A stretch of 64,000 nt of DNA from Toxorhynchites rutilus septentrionalis (GCF_029784135.1 NC_073746.1:55216097-55280096), one strand, 5' to 3'. Counted from the first letter of the stretch, positions 9,601 to 22,150 are shown. A program made the numbers and translations. The notes: generated by a model not told the origin, from the letters alone.

Positions 9601-10242
9601 GAGGTTTTAGGGTGCAATAAATGTTTCTATGGTGGTTACATACCACTTCCCTCCTCTCTAATTAGAGGGCCGCCATACAAATGAAAAAAAAATCTGCATA
9701 ACTCATGAACTAATCAATCAAATGGAAACAAATTTGACATATGGAGAATTTAGGGGGCTATAATTGTTTATATGGTGGTTTGACAATCCTTCTTCCTCTC
9801 TAAGGGGAAGCTACCATACAAAAGAAACACAAACTTCTACATAACCTATCAAGCAAATGAAGCCAAATTTGGGATGTGAGAAATGTTTCTATGATTATAT
9901 GACATCCCTCTCTCCTCTGAAATGGAGAGGGAGCCCAGTAACCAACCAAACCAAACATGACAATTGAAAATTTTCGGAAAACTCTGAAGGAAAATGGGAA
10001 AATTAGGAAAATTCAAATTTGCATATGTTCTACAATTACATAGTGACAAACTTTGTTAGTCCATTTGATGTTTGCGCTAACGAAATTGATTTTTGTTCGA
10101 GAGTGGAAATGGATTCTAATGTGATAAAACGCGCTCCTATGTCTTCTTCTATCTAGGAGTGCTAGGAAATTTATAGTAAAAGGTAATTTTGAACGGTAAT
10201 TTAGAAGATGAATCAATGAACGATTGGATCCTTGCACGTTCG
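9601..10242 (+). mobile_element. Helitron-type fragment with reiterated internal unit
   Basis: Contains repeated ~130 bp units of the form 'gggtgcaataaatgtttc ... gtggtt ... cctctctaa-ggggg ... catacaaatgaaa ... aatcaagcaaatg'. The same units fill the complete Helitron at 34011-36239 and the 3' fragment at 12861-13388. The segment near 10210 (ATGAATCAATGAACGATTGG) matches the sub-terminal part of those copies. The CTAG end is missing because a MITE-like segment takes over near 10243. Confidence 0.7.
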
Positions 10243-10410
10243 CTTAGTAAGAATGTCCCCTTCGTACCAACTCATACGATACGCTAAACGATGACGAACG
10301 ACGAATGACGAAGCTAGAGAGAATCACAAAGTCGTAGTGTTGATGTTTTCTGAGAAATTTACGAATTATTGATTTCTCAGACTCACAGACCTCTGCGCGA
10401 GTATCTTCTT
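10243..10410 (-). mobile_element. Short TTAA-family MITE copy
   Basis: Reverse complement matches 23787-24012 over nearly its whole length, for example TGAGAAATCAATAATTCG, ATCAACACTACGAC, CTCTCTAGCTTCGTCATTCG and TCGTTCGTCATCG. It ends near CTGCGCGAGTATC, the family's CGCGAGTATA end. Terminal bases are worn and no clean target duplication is visible. Confidence 0.65.
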
Positions 10411-10412
10411 GG

Positions 10413-10672
10413 ATGGCGTTAACTTTCCCTGTGGAACTTATGCCGTCTCAACGTATGCATTAACTAGCGTCATTTATTAATACTTAGTTGAGATTTCTTA
10501 AGCCAAATAACACCCCTTGTATGTATTCTGTGGGGCAAGCTCTAGAATATGCGTGACCACAATGCAAGTCGAAGTAAATTTCTTTGGCGAAAAAATCCCC
10601 CGGCCAGAACCGGAATCGAACCCGAACACCAGCCTTTCCATCCCAAAAATAACCACACGGCCACGGGTACAC
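10413..10672 (-). repeat. tRNA-derived SINE (Feilai-like)
   Basis: On the minus strand it begins with a tRNA-like head: GTGTACCCGTGGCCGTGTGG (box A region) and GGTTCGATTCCGG (box B). A body shared with the copy at 19873-20149 follows (GACTTGCATTGTGGTCACGC, AGAGCTTGCCC, TTGAGACGGC). The AAG-rich tail is degraded here. Feilai is a known mosquito tRNA-headed SINE; the assignment is by resemblance. Confidence 0.75.
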
Positions 10673-10689
10673 AGAACGTAGTACAGGAG

Positions 10690-11130
10690 AAGGCGAGTAT
10701 AGGAGTGATGAATAAAATCACACTCAGTTCTAGGTTTTTCAAACTTATGAAAATAGCACCTGGTTGCACTCACTCACGAACTTTCTGAACATTACAGCAT
10801 AAAACTATTTTATCGTGTTCTTAAATAATGAACACTGAATGATAATAATCGAACAGATCCATTAATTGATTGTGTAAACATAGCGCATGATTACACCAAC
10901 ACAAGGGTAGTTTATGCGCTGCTGCTTCAACAATTCCGCGAGGTTCAAAAGTGTATAGAATCTTCTGGACACGGTGTAATTTTGGAAAAATTTTCAGTGA
11001 AAAATTTAATGCAATAAATTGTTTTTTTTAAGTTGCTTTTGCACTACTTTCATTCGGGGAAGACATGAATTCTGCATGCAAAATCGCAGCAGAGAAACTT
11101 GAAGCGAAAAAAAATTGTGATGTCTCTCTT
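10690..11130. other. No recognisable feature
   Basis: AT-rich spacer between a SINE and a transposase fossil; no coding or repeat signal recognised. Confidence 0.45.
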
Positions 11131-11154
11131 CCATTCTCACCAAGTTTCGCTAAC

Positions 11155-11530
11155 AACGATGAAGTTCGGTCTGCTCAAGAAACGTCCGGCAACTGTAGCG
11201 TTATTTAGGTGCGGGAAAACAGCGAATCAGATCTACAAGCCGCTCAAACCGCTTTCTATCAATGAACGATTCGTGTTCCGTACACTGTAACGGTACAAAG
11301 AAACAACTGATGTGGAAGATATACCCAGAGAGGGACATACGTGGTCAGTACGGCTGCATAATGTCGTCCATACCGTTCGTGAACGCGTTCCGCGCAATCC
11401 AACCTCATAACACTTACTTAGCGTGAGGATTTTCAGCTTGGTCCGTACAGGTGAAGTGTAAGCTATTTATCGACGCCCAAATGGAAACAAATACGAGTGG
11501 GACGATGCAAAAACTCCTAAAACGATTCAA
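11155..11530 (+). pseudogene. Mariner-type transposase remnant (N-terminal DNA-binding part)
   Basis: Translation reads LFRCGKTANQIYKPLKPLS, then INERFVFRTL, a stop, RYKETTDVEDIPREGHTWS, VRLHNVVHTVRERVPRNPTS. This follows the family pattern of two helix-turn-helix motifs with an 'RYKETG.V.D.PRSGRP..VRT' linker. Stops occur after about 43 residues and again later, and no catalytic core follows. No terminal repeats found. Confidence 0.7.
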
Positions 11531-11534
11531 ATGA

Positions 11535-12185
11535 GTCTCAGCCATGGTATCGCTGTAGCTTCCGGCTCCTGATTTTCCACTGATCCAGACTACATGAATG
11601 TCGATAAACGGTAATCAAGTTCGTCACAGTTAAATTAGCCGCATTTGACATTTTTTCCAACTTCGTGTGCGAGAAGCTTGAATTTTCTCGTCGGGCAAGC
11701 AAAATATTCAAACGTAGATACAATTATTTAAACGTCATTTTTAGAACTGAAGGACAAACGTCAAAATCGGAATAGAGAGAAGAGAGTTCGATTCTAATGC
11801 CTCAAAATATCAAGTTCAATTTTACTGAGGCCAAAACGAATGCTATCGACCATTACCTGTTTTAACTTTTTACATTTTTGTCATGATACCGATATTTACG
11901 TCCACCAGGTATTCGAATCTTAAAGTAATACTTTTCCAGACTGGTAGAAATAGACACAAATAACAATCTTAGAAACAGATAAAAAAACGAAATATTTTGG
12001 CAAAATATGAAATATTTGGCCAGTTCTAGGCCAGAGCCTATAGCCTCCACAGACCTTTAAGTTCTCAACTAATATTAAGTTGGGGAAAAGTAAATCCATT
12101 ATTTTAGCGTGAAATTCAAACATTATTCAATATGCTTCGAATTGTGCGATTTTGGTCAAATATGCACTGTTTAGTTGTGACATTT
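11535..12185. other. No recognisable feature
   Basis: AT-rich unassigned sequence. Short open frames on the minus strand have no family resemblance. Confidence 0.45.
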
Positions 12186-12189
12186 ATTG

Positions 12190-12420
12190 CCTTTCTAATG
12201 GTAGCTACCTAATGCCTTTCTCATAGAAGCCTTGGTCCTTATCGGCCAAAAACTCTAGTAATCGTTTTCCATAATCTTCTCTTAACCCCAATTTCTTATC
12301 ACTCAGGAAGTTTTGCAATGTGGGAAAAAGGTGGTAAACGCCTTGTGCCAGGTCCGGACTGTATGGTGGATGCATAAAAACTAAGCTCCCGGAGTTTCTG
12401 GCGAGACACTACAGATATGC
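12190..12420 (-). pseudogene. Mariner transposase C-terminal remnant
   Basis: Nucleotide-level similarity to the transposase 3' part of the mariner at 42490-43750. Both share 'aaaaactc', 'tcaggaagtttt'/'gacaaaaacag' followed by 'ggtggta', 'tgcaaggtccggactat'/'tgccaggtccggactgt', and 'agctcccggag-ttctggcg'. It covers the region around the third Asp and downstream. Heavily decayed, with no terminal repeats. Confidence 0.65.
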
Positions 12421-12424
12421 ACAA

Positions 12425-12858
12425 AACCCCTTCTGCTGTTCAAAACTGGCCGTTTTTGGTCAATCGCAAGCGATCTAGTTTTTGACAGTAGGGTTTTTAA
12501 TTTAGCATATCGCACTAAAAAAATTAAAAAAAATAAAAACTTTTAAAAAAATCAATTACAATTGACTTCCAGTATTAACTCCCTGTAACTCACAACTGAA
12601 TCAAACAAACAAAAAATAGCAAAAGATTTTTGTAATGTTAAACTTCACCTTCGAAACGAGCATAAACTTGAAATTCTATGATCGATATTACGGGAGATAT
12701 CGATCATTACAGTCATTTACCAAGAAAATAATAGATTTATTTTCCTCCAACCTTATATGTGATCGTTGTGATGCAATGAAAACACTAAAGAAATCTATCG
12801 TAACGTTTAAACTCGCTTCACACCCTTTTTTGCACAGTTTTAAATCAAATATTTTCTC
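12425..12858. other. No recognisable feature
   Basis: AT-rich and unassigned; the flanks are a mariner fossil and a Helitron fragment. Confidence 0.45.
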
Positions 12859-12860
12859 AA

Positions 12861-13388
12861 GGGTGCAATAAATGTTTCTATGGGGGTTAGACACTTTACC
12901 CCCCTCTCTTAGGGGGGGAGGAGGCTGTCGTACAAATGAAACACAAATTTCTGCATTACTCGCGAATTAATCAAGCAAATGAAACCAAATTAGGCATATT
13001 GAGGTTTTAGGATGCAATATATGTTTTTACGGTGTTTAGACACTCCTCCTCTCTCTCTGAGGGTGGGGTTGCCATACAAATGAAACACAAAGTTCTGCAT
13101 AACTCGAGAATTAATCAAGCAAATGAAATCAAATTTGGCATGCAGTGGTTTAAGGGTGCAATGAATGTTTTTACGGTGGTTAGACACTCCATCCCCCTCT
13201 TTAAGGGGGAGCTGCCATACAAAATTAAACGGGGTCGATTAGAAGATCAATCAATGAACAGCTCTGCGATTGGACCCATGAACTTGCTCATAGTAAAAAA
13301 AACGTGAATGTTTGAAGGTTTTGATAACAAACAAATTTTGATAACAAAAACAAATTTTGGGAGGGACGAAGTTTGCCGGGTCAGCTAG
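12861..13388 (+). mobile_element. Helitron 3' fragment
   Basis: Three internal ~135 bp units (starting GGTGCAATAAATGTTTC and variants) are followed by the sub-terminal AATCAATGAACAG block. The end is GACGAAGTTTGCCGGGTCAG followed by CTAG at 13385-13388 and T, the canonical Helitron 3' terminus and A/T insertion preference. The 5' TC end is absent. Confidence 0.8.
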
Positions 13389-14050
13389 TTAAATATGAAA
13401 TTTACTGTAGCGATATAACTCATTTCATAGCTCATGTCAGTATTATGAGTATTGTCTCTCACTTTTGGAGATTCATCATCACTCCATGTGGTCCATCAGT
13501 AATTTGCGTCTCATTTGAAAAAGGGGACAGAATTTTTCGGAACGTTATTTAAAAAAGTATATACTAGGGTGCCCATGATTGTATGGGAAACAATCAAGCC
13601 TAGGGTGTTCTTTACAGGTGGTGAACATTTTTAATGTGGAAATTTTCTTGAAATTCGAGATGACAACTTTCATTGGTACCCTAACATATTACATACGTTA
13701 GGTTTAGGAAAACTCTATAGAAATAGAAAATGGAGCTGGAAATTGAGCATAATAAAATGGTACTGTAAAATACGTAGAACGTGGTACAGTCCATTCGACT
13801 ACTAATATTTTGATGGCTTTGAAAATATCGATTTGTGTACCGGAAAAACGCTATTTGCTGGAAGTTTTATTGTTTATTTTTATCCAAAGAGAGATATTAC
13901 CTGAAAGGCCAAGGTTGTGGCTTCCGGTGAAGCATATTTTGAATAAAGTATCAATTATGTTTCGAAAGACAAACTTTCAAAAAAATTACCATCAAAAAAT
14001 TGTTAGAAATCGTTATAGAAAGATATAGTGATCCATTAAATTCAGGAAAA
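13389..14050. other. No recognisable feature
   Basis: AT-rich sequence without coding or repeat signals that I could name. Confidence 0.45.
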
Positions 14051-17000
14051 AAAAATCTTTTCAATGCCCTCCTTGGACAATTTGCATTAGGTGGCTCCTG
14101 AAAGAGAAAAAAAAAGTACCCCTCCATGCATCTGGTTAATGTTAATCGGAATTTTCCAACGGTTTTCGTCTCGACATATCACATGTTTACTGGCAATCAC
14201 ACACAGGACCAATAAATGTACAATGTGTTCTCACGATTCTCTCCTGCCAACTTCAACACTCTCCTATTTTCCTCGTGGGAACGTTCAATTTTCTCCCCGA
14301 TCTCACAAAGGAAAATAAGGACACACAGACATTTCCATGCCACGCCAGATCATGGAATATATCATCCCGTCAGTAGCATACTTATACTCACCCGAAATAG
14401 CCTTTCCTGTGAGAGCACACTGTCCCGTTGGAGTGAATCGGTCCTGATTTTTCGCAACTATGAGCGCTTTTCCGAAAGGTCTCGGCGCGCAGACGCCCAT
14501 CATGGAATGTTTCTCACACTCTCAATTGTGCGGATACAGACACGCACACCGTTAGCATTTGACACTCTCTCTGCCTTTCTGTCTCTCACATACGCTCCCA
14601 AGTTTCAACATCAACGGTTGCTCCTTGTTGGGCTCCCGAGTTTTTCGCCAGGAGGTCGCGCGTTGTTGCAAAGAGCCACTTTTTCACAGAACCGGGAGAG
14701 CGCTTCGCTGCGATGGAAAGGGTTTTTTCTCCAGGCGGCCAGCGGCGACGACAGTCGGGAAAACGGACTTCCTTGGACGATAAGGAAAACTAGGCGATAA
14801 TTGATTCGCTCCAGGAGCAGCAGCAGTAGCAGCAGGGAGGATCGATTGTGTTACAATGGAGCCCTCGGTAAGAATTACTTTGTAGTTCACAACAGAATTC
14901 TTCTGCCAACTCTCCGATGGAAAGCAGATTTTCTAGTTCTTGAGATGGAAAAATGGACTATCAGCATCGTGCAAAAATCTGACGACTCGAACTGCTGTGT
15001 CTGTGTGGCTCTCGGTCCGCATATCTCCGAGTGGTTCTCATGCGTTTGCATGTGACGATGAACATCAGTCGTGTGAAAATTTTCGGCAGCCTTTCTGACC
15101 CTGTCCACGGATTGTCAGCCGAATAAAGGATGTGCTCAGACCGTGGTGCGTGGAAATGTCTACAGTTTGAAGCTTCGGAGTGCCCCGAAAATGTGTGAAA
15201 ATCGTCAAGTTCGATGTTGAATCTCGAGTATGTTTAGGTGTAGCCTAGCGTTTGAACGCGGAAATAAATCGAATCTGTATTTTGTGATCAGAAAGTTTTC
15301 CTTGCAAATCGTGGTATGAATCTTCTATGGAACTTTTCGTTACTTTGTATCGATAATATTGTCAAAAACGGATCAATATTAGTGTGGAAAAATAGTTTGT
15401 GAGAGACAGTGCAGACAGTTCGTTCAATCGTGCACAGGAAAAAACTATAAAATATGAATTTCTTTGTTCTGGCCGTCCGATGGCATTTATTCCAATTATT
15501 GTGCAGGATCAGTTCTGTTGTCATTAGTGAGCATGTGCAGTAGAGTGTCTAGTGGCAATGAAGAAGCAAAATTTTGACAACTCGACACCAACACATCGTT
15601 ACGGTAGCGAGACTATCATTGCTCGTTTTCGTTCCTGTGCCACGCTTTTTCTCGATTTCCCTGAAGCCACCAGACAATAGAATAACGACGGTTCAGATGT
15701 GTCTGTCCTATTTTTTCGCCCCCCATCCGATCTCAAGAACCAACTACGATAGCGACCAACATTTGCTGCACCCCAACGCACACTTCAAAATTTGCATTCA
15801 AATAGCAATGCATATGGAGTAGATCAGCTGTTGTTTGAATTTTCACCATCTCCCGTTTGCATCTCAATTATATTATCTAACTAAACGCAAACGCACAACT
15901 CTAATTATATCAATGTATCTCCTTCTTTGCAGCCTCCATCATCGTTTGTGTCTCGGTGGACCCATCGATCAACTATGGATTATTAGGTTATTTCTGAGCA
16001 TTTGTCATTTTGGTAAGATCAACCCATTATATGCATATGTGTAGTCATCTCTCCTTTTCCCATCCACTCAAATTGATCCGTTGGAAAGACAAACAAATCC
16101 TGATCCTTCCCCACAATCTGGCAGCAATTACACCCAACTATCACGCGTTAAACCAGTGTTATGGCAGTTCTCATTTGCGGGAACCCGTAGATCCGAACTT
16201 GTGCTGCCAATTCACATGTTACAAGAACGGATGTATGGGATTCTGCCGATGTATGGCAAAGCATCGATCCGTACTGAGCTGAGTCCAGTTGAGCATCTTC
16301 CCTTCGGTGTTTGTCTGTGAACTATCAATCCTCCATTCCGACCGATTTCCCCCCAAATGCCATCGTAGCTGTGCACGAGAAAAAAAAATCAAACAAAATT
16401 TCTGGATTCCAAATGAACCAATAAAAATCCCACACATAGTGACATAGTGAATGTGTATGTATGTGTGTGTGGACTGTATACACATGGTGACGGTGAAAAG
16501 CGATGCACCTCTGGATCAAGTGTAAAGTGTATAGGGAAGCACCAGAGCAATACGAAAATTCACAATATGTCGGAACCAAACTAACCTTATAATATTGGAC
16601 GCAAATTGAATTGGTGCCAAGTCTCCGCGGTACAAACAAAAACAAAAACTAGTCGTAGTGATTCTAGAGAATTACCTCCCCCTTCCCGTTTACTTTCCCG
16701 TTCGCTGTCTTCCAAAAATACACACATACACTATCGATATAATTTTCTTTTTAGACTAAGCAAAATCATGACCGCAAAAAGTCGAAATAAAAAATTAAAA
16801 ATAATTGGCTGTTTTACTTACTGCAGTTTCGTTTCACGTCCTGATGCAAAAACCACAAAACAAAACAAAAAGAAATAAATGAAACAAATTGAACTCATTT
16901 CCTTGCTTTCTTTTGATTTTCTCAAAAATCCTGGCGATGGATCTCATTCATCCGAGCAATTGGCGTGACACATTGGAAGTAGCCATTGGTTTCTCTGTAT

Positions 17001-17285
17001 TGTTTCGTTCTTGTTCGCTAAACTGTTTCTGTTCGTTTCTAAGATTATGTGTTTTGGTAGAACGATAGAAGTGATGCTTTCGACGAAGATTGTGCGAGAA
17101 AAACCGAACGTAAGGGGCTCAACATGGTGACACATTTAACCATTATTAACTTGAGTTTGTCTCTCATTAGCTTTAATTGTTATGGGCGCGACCATTGGTG
17201 AGGTAGATAAGAACATCTATCATCAAGCATTAAAGAAAAATCGAATAGTGAATCGACGAAGTTGGTAGATGATCGACCATTCTCT
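14051..17285. other. Low-repeat, relatively GC-richer region; possible host sequence
   Basis: This 3.2 kb stretch lacks the transposon signatures that fill its surroundings and has several CT-rich and CAG-rich runs (for example CAGGAGCAGCAGCAG near 14811). It may contain host leader exons or promoter sequence. I see no frame with a recognisable domain. Confidence 0.4.
14856..14867 (+). CDS. Candidate minimal first coding exon
   Basis: ATG GAG CCC TCG followed immediately by GTAAGA, a good splice-donor sequence, after a purine-rich CAG-repeat leader. Only four codons are seen and the downstream exon was not identified, so this is a weak gene-start hypothesis. Confidence 0.15.
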
Positions 17286-17286
17286 T

Positions 17287-17895
17287 TAAGGCAGTATTCT
17301 AGTCTAGAAATTTGAAAAAAAAAAAAACAAAATATTTTTTCTTCATATTTCTGATGTTTGGGCGATCAAGAATATACCCTAAAAAGGTCATTTTAGTGAT
17401 CTAGTAAGACTATTTATTTTTTCAAACTGGCGTACACAATATTTCAAGTTCAACTGAACCGATTTATGTAGAGTTTATATGCATACAATTTGTATGCATC
17501 TCTCCACCGCATGAATCAATGAAAAAAATATAATTTTTCAATTTTACTATTTTTTAAAAATAGGAAACGTAAAACACACGTTTAAAACAGCATTTTCCAA
17601 ACGACCACCATTTTTTCAAAAAACATGTTATTGAGCTGTCCGAGGTTCAGGCGATAGCGGCATCTTTACTGATTCAGAATCTGTTCGGTTTATATGTTTC
17701 AGACAACTAGAATGGCTAAAATCTTGTACGCCATGGCTCACCTTTTTTTTTCGTTTAATTTGTGTTTTATTGTTAAATGATAGACAAACAAATAATAATG
17801 TAATGGATAGTAAAAATATGTTTTGTTTATTTTTTTCGGAGCTCGAAAAAACGGCCGAAATTTGAGCCTCTACACTACAATACTTTCTTAATCGC
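17287..17895 (-). repeat. Repeat family with GTATTCTAGT.TAGA ends, worn copy
   Basis: Left part GCAGTATTCTAGTCTAG, right part CCTCTACACTACAATACT. Read on the minus strand the interior matches 26880-27568 (TTTTTTCGAGCTCC..., GATTCTGAAT, and GTACGCCAGTTTG with a 'tcaagttctactgaaccga' neighbour). A third, partial copy is at 49445-49870. It is probably a non-autonomous DNA transposon of about 0.7 kb; superfamily not determined. Confidence 0.65.
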
Positions 17896-17899
17896 CGGT

Positions 17900-19848
17900 T
17901 ATCAAAACTAGTTCGATCAATGGAACGTGACAATAAAAACAACATCCAGCAGCATTTTTGAAGGAACCTGACGACTTTTTGAAATTCCCAAATCTGTACA
18001 AAAAATTATCAGCTCTAAATGTACATAGAAACATAGAAATGAAATTCATGGTTTATTTCAAATAAATTCCAATGCTAATAACAAAATCGAGTTCATTTCA
18101 CAGTGCTGACAAAAAACTTGAAAAAGGTGATAACCCATTTTTTCAATTAATTCATCTAGTAATTCATCTTTATAACCCATTTTTTCACATCGCTTTTGCG
18201 CAGAATTTACTAGTTTTTACTACACGACAAAACTCTGCGTCTTCCCATTAGTTCATAACTGCATTCGGTTTATGGCAAATAGCTATCGAAATCTTCTGTT
18301 TAGGAAGATTTCAAGATTGCACGCTTTCGAGTTTGTCGATAAATGATCGAAAATCGGTCAACCGTTTCAAAAGTTCGCTCAACAAATATGCAAATTTACA
18401 AAAATGAGAATATTTGGTAAAAAAGCAGAGTAAAACAACGACTTTCGAATTTTCGCGAGTTACGAGTGTTCAATATCCGATATTCGATATTTATGACTAT
18501 ATTTATAAACTGAATGGGTTTCCTGATAGATTTATATGGACAAATATCGAAGGGGACGTGTTTTGAGTTTAAGACATTTTTAATATTAAATAAAATTTTA
18601 AGTAAAATTTTTTAACGCTGTACTTAAAATTATATTTCTCCTAAATAGTTCATTAATTTTCAAAAAAAAAATCCGTGCGTCATATTCTATTCAGACATCT
18701 GGAGTTCGAGTTATGATTTTTTTTTGTAAAATGGTCAATGATTCTGGATATGCTCTTATAGAAAATCATTCGCTCTGATAATGAAAATTGGATTTTAGGT
18801 AGCTGCGACCAAATGTACACAGTTAAAAAAACGGAGAGGATCGGGATAGCGACCGGCTGATTTGGGGTGGAACATCTTTTCGACAATATAGAGTGAATAT
18901 CGTGATTGAAGCGCTGGTATAAGGCATGATCATTCATTGTTGATAAAACTCAAAACCTCCAGGGGTGAAGAATTGCCACCCTCCGCGCATTAGCATTGGT
19001 TTGCTGAGTCCAATTAGTTTTCGATTTACTCAATTTGCAGATTTTATTTCGGTGTGCTCTTGATTTTCTACGATTATGAAGTTTTCTGTCTGTCGTTTAT
19101 CATCTGGATCGCGATTGAATTTCTCTTATCTTTATTAGTTTTTGTTATAAACAATTGACTTTCCCTTACAAGTTTTCGCCGGCCTTTTCAAGGCTGGTCT
19201 GCAATGGCTCTTCTCAGGACGAATGAACTGAATAGTTTGAAGCTTCTTAAAAACAAAGAACTGAACTTAAAAGCTTCGCTTATGTGTGTACAGAGAACGA
19301 TACATGACAACTTCGATATTTCCTTATTTTTGTGTAATGTAGGTTTCGGTCTTTCACTCACGATTTACTAAAAGTTAGAAAAAGTAAGAGTATTTTAAGG
19401 GATATGCGAGAAACATGAAAATGAATTTATTTGCGATTTGATAGGATCATTAATCTGTGAATCAGAAGAATTGTTAATTTGTTCTTTCTTTGTCGATTTT
19501 TCGAGTCAATACGAGCAACTACATTTGCTTCAACAAAAACAAAGATAATGTTCGGATAGTCATGACACTTCAATTTTTACTGGTGTAACGTTTTAGTTAG
19601 TAGTTACATACTAATGATTTTCAGGAAGGAACATAATTATGAATCCGATGCTACTCGGAGCGATAAGATCCGTTAATAAACAACCAAGATCTAGCAACAT
19701 GATGCCAGATGTGGGTGACACTTTTCTCGTTCATTTTGAATTTGATTTTTAAACGGAATTTGATAGAATGGGCTCTTAAATGTAAATATAGGTTATGAAG
19801 AATAATCAAAAAAATCAAAAACATAGAAATATAGTTTTTATACTATAC
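17900..19848. other. No recognisable feature
   Basis: About 1.9 kb of AT-rich sequence. Frames are short and without family resemblance, and no repeat shared with the rest of the window was noticed. Confidence 0.45.
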
Positions 19849-19849
19849 T

Positions 19850-20560
19850 TTTAAACGGTTTTATTTAGCATTCTTCTTCTTCTTATATGGCACTAACGTT
19901 CCTAGAGGAACTACGCCGTCTCAACGTAGTATTACTTGCGTCATTTTCATTAGTACTTAGTTGAGATTTCTATGCCAAATAACACGCCTTGAATGCATTC
20001 TGAGTGGCAAGCTCTAGAATACGCGTGACCACAGTGCAAGTCAGAGGAAATTTCTTTGAAGAAAAATTTCCCCGACCAGAACGGGAATCGAACCCGAACC
20101 CCCGGCATGTTAGGTTTGACGCTAACCACTCGGCCACGGGAGCACACAATTTATTTAGCATTACCTACTGTAAATATGTTTATATGTTTATCTGCAGGGT
20201 TGTCTCACATCAATTGAAATTTAACCTCCTTCCTGTTGACCAATTGATCTGAAATTTGGAGCACGCCTTTATCTCTGCTGTCGTTATAAAACTGCGTATT
20301 CTATGATTTTCAAAATCCAAGATGGCGACCGCTACAAAATGGCGGACTACATATTTTATCAAACCCCATCAATATGGATATCAAATGAAAGGGCTTGACT
20401 TGTAGAACACAGTTATTTATGGAAAATGTAAATCCAAAATGACCGCCATCACAAAATGAGACATTTTTTTCAATTCATCAATATGGGTATCAAACAAAAT
20501 GGCTTGACTAGTAGAACATACTTATTTGTGAAAAATCACATTTTAAATGTACTGTTGAAA
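19850..20560 (+). repeat. AAATCCAAGATGGC repeat family, copy 1 (split by a SINE)
   Basis: Starts TTAAACGGTTTTATTTAGC; after the inserted SINE it resumes ATTTAGCATTACC and continues as GGGTTGTC, AAATTTGACC-like text, 'atctgaaatttggagcac', 'ctgcgtattc', 'aaaatccaagatggcgacc', 'caatatggatatcaaatg'. The same order occurs twice at 32598-33490. No inverted ends or coding capacity were seen. Confidence 0.7.
19873..20149 (-). repeat. tRNA-derived SINE (Feilai-like), intact, with 13 bp target duplication
   Basis: Flanked by TTTATTTAGCATT at 19860-19872 and again at 20150-20162, a perfect 13 bp duplication. On the minus strand the head is GTGTGCTCCCGTGGCCGAG then TGGTTAGCG (box A, TGGCCGAGTGG) and GGTTCGATTCCCG (box B). 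The body follows and the tail is AAGAAGAAGAAG. The A box with its adjacent bases resembles class II (Ser/Leu-like) tRNAs. Known: such SINEs are transcribed by RNA polymerase III and moved by LINE machinery. Partial relatives lie at 10413, 25940 and 63058. Confidence 0.92.
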
Positions 20561-20564
20561 AATC

Positions 20565-21395
20565 AACATCTTTATGACGTCTATAGTAAGTTCTTCTAAC
20601 ATTCTAACATATCGTCCAGGTCTTCTCTTGCGTATAGTTCCTCAATAATCAGACTCGATGATATAATACTCGAAACTTTTCTTCTAACGCTTCGCACTAT
20701 TTCGTCGTTAATACTTCTCTCGCGTTCAGATTTACTATTACGTCGTCCGGTGAACATTTTAAGAATGAAAAAAACTCATGTTCGTCTAAAAAAATATATA
20801 TAATAGACATATTGTTTTTTGGAATAAACTGGTACTTCTCCGCGTTGCGCAATTATTATTCTCATTCTCAGAAAAAAACTTGCAACTTGCTCTTCTTTTA
20901 GCTTTTTAACTACTAAGTGCAAAGAACAATGAAAACGAATCACGTGAATAAATCGGAGTTGCCAAATGTGATATAGTTTATGATGATTATTTTCCCACAA
21001 ATGTGACATATGTTCTCAGTATGATATATTCACAGAATCTTCGCAATCAATTGAACAGAATATTCTACATTATTCAATAAAATTGTGCTTATTCATCGCC
21101 ATCGAATATAGTATATAAATCAAGTACGTTCGGTTGAATTTCATTTTTTCTTATCATTTCCAACACTGTATAATTGACTGAAAACTTAAACAGAAAATCA
21201 GTCCTGAATCGAACCCGAATTCATTATTATCGTTGCCCGCTTATTTCTCTAGTGCACCGACAGTTGAATTTGGGCCCCGCAAGAAACTCGACCGAATCGC
21301 TCTGGGCGGCGAATGTGTTAAATCGTAATCAAATGGACAGGGAGGTCTGTTGCTATCAAACCCGTATTAACCCGATTTAAAGCTCGGATGAAATT
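20565..21395. other. No recognisable feature
   Basis: AT-rich and unassigned. Confidence 0.45.
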
Positions 21396-21407
21396 CAAAC
21401 GATGGAA

Positions 21408-21444
21408 ATATATAAAACGGGCTTCAGTTTCTGAACTGTTCAGT
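21408..21444 (+). promoter_or_regulatory. Candidate core promoter (TATA box and initiator)
   Basis: ATATATAAAAC near 21408-21418 is followed about 30 bp later by TCAGTT-type initiator sequence (CTGTTCAGTTCAAT). An ATG at 21492 opens a 31-codon frame ending near 21587 with no family match. TATA-plus-Inr spacing is as expected for insects, but in an AT-rich region such matches arise by chance. Confidence 0.3.
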
Positions 21445-21639
21445 TCAATTAAAAATCAGAACCCAATCGAGAACTTTGTGGTCTTACAAAGATGCAGCTA
21501 AAAAATAGTGAGCAAGTAAAGGAGAACTTAACCGAGCAGTTTCATCTGCGCGGAACGAAATGCACGTTTTCGGTTGTTTTCAACTGAATTAGAGCTGAGG
21601 AACACCCACGAGCTGTAAACTTATTGTAACCCATACAAA

Positions 21640-21940
21640 ATTGATGTTAACACGTTAAGTGCCACGCGGTTTTATAGCGACTCTCCCATCAGGCCATACG
21701 CTGATATCGTTGTACCGTTTTTTCTCATATTATGAACAGTCTCAAATCCCGAACACTTCATTTCAAAATGAAAATTTTCTATACTTCAATGTTATAAATG
21801 ATTGAATAATAAAGGGGTATAGGCTACATTTTAACATCATTCACAGGTATCGATACAGCCTTTAATTCATAATATTAAAAAAATGGCAAAAAAAATGACA
21901 GTCAAAACCAAAGATAAAATGTTAGCGTTAGCAAATTCCG
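21640..21940. other. No recognisable feature
   Basis: Unassigned AT-rich sequence. Confidence 0.4.
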
Positions 21941-21944
21941 ATCA

Positions 21945-22150
21945 GCTGCTCCTCTGTTTGACCACAAAATCGTTGGAGTAGATCCTCTGTTAATGGTTTG
22001 CCAGCAATTTTCTATCGGTTGTAGTGGGAGACCTTTCGAAGGGTTGCAGAATTCGGTATAGCCGGCCGGCCTAGACTGACACTTCTGCATAAAATCGTCC
22101 ATTTTAGCCATGTACTTGTTCACAGTTTGACCGGTTTGTAGAAGGGCCAA
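21945..22150 (-). pseudogene. Possible transposase C-terminal remnant
   Basis: The minus strand reads CNPSKGLPLQPIENCWQTIN, resembling the SP.L.PIEN.W block that carries the catalytic Glu in Tc1-like transposases. The remainder is not clearly alignable and no ends were found. Confidence 0.4.

Noticed and set aside
14216..14800. Plus-strand frame of 194 codons
   Set aside because: Ser/Arg/Phe-rich without recognisable domain, overlapped by frames in other phases; length alone is weak evidence, so it was not called as a gene.
19970..20161. tRNA gene on the minus strand
   Set aside because: A and B boxes are present, but the cloverleaf is incomplete and the unit has a SINE body, tail and target duplication.
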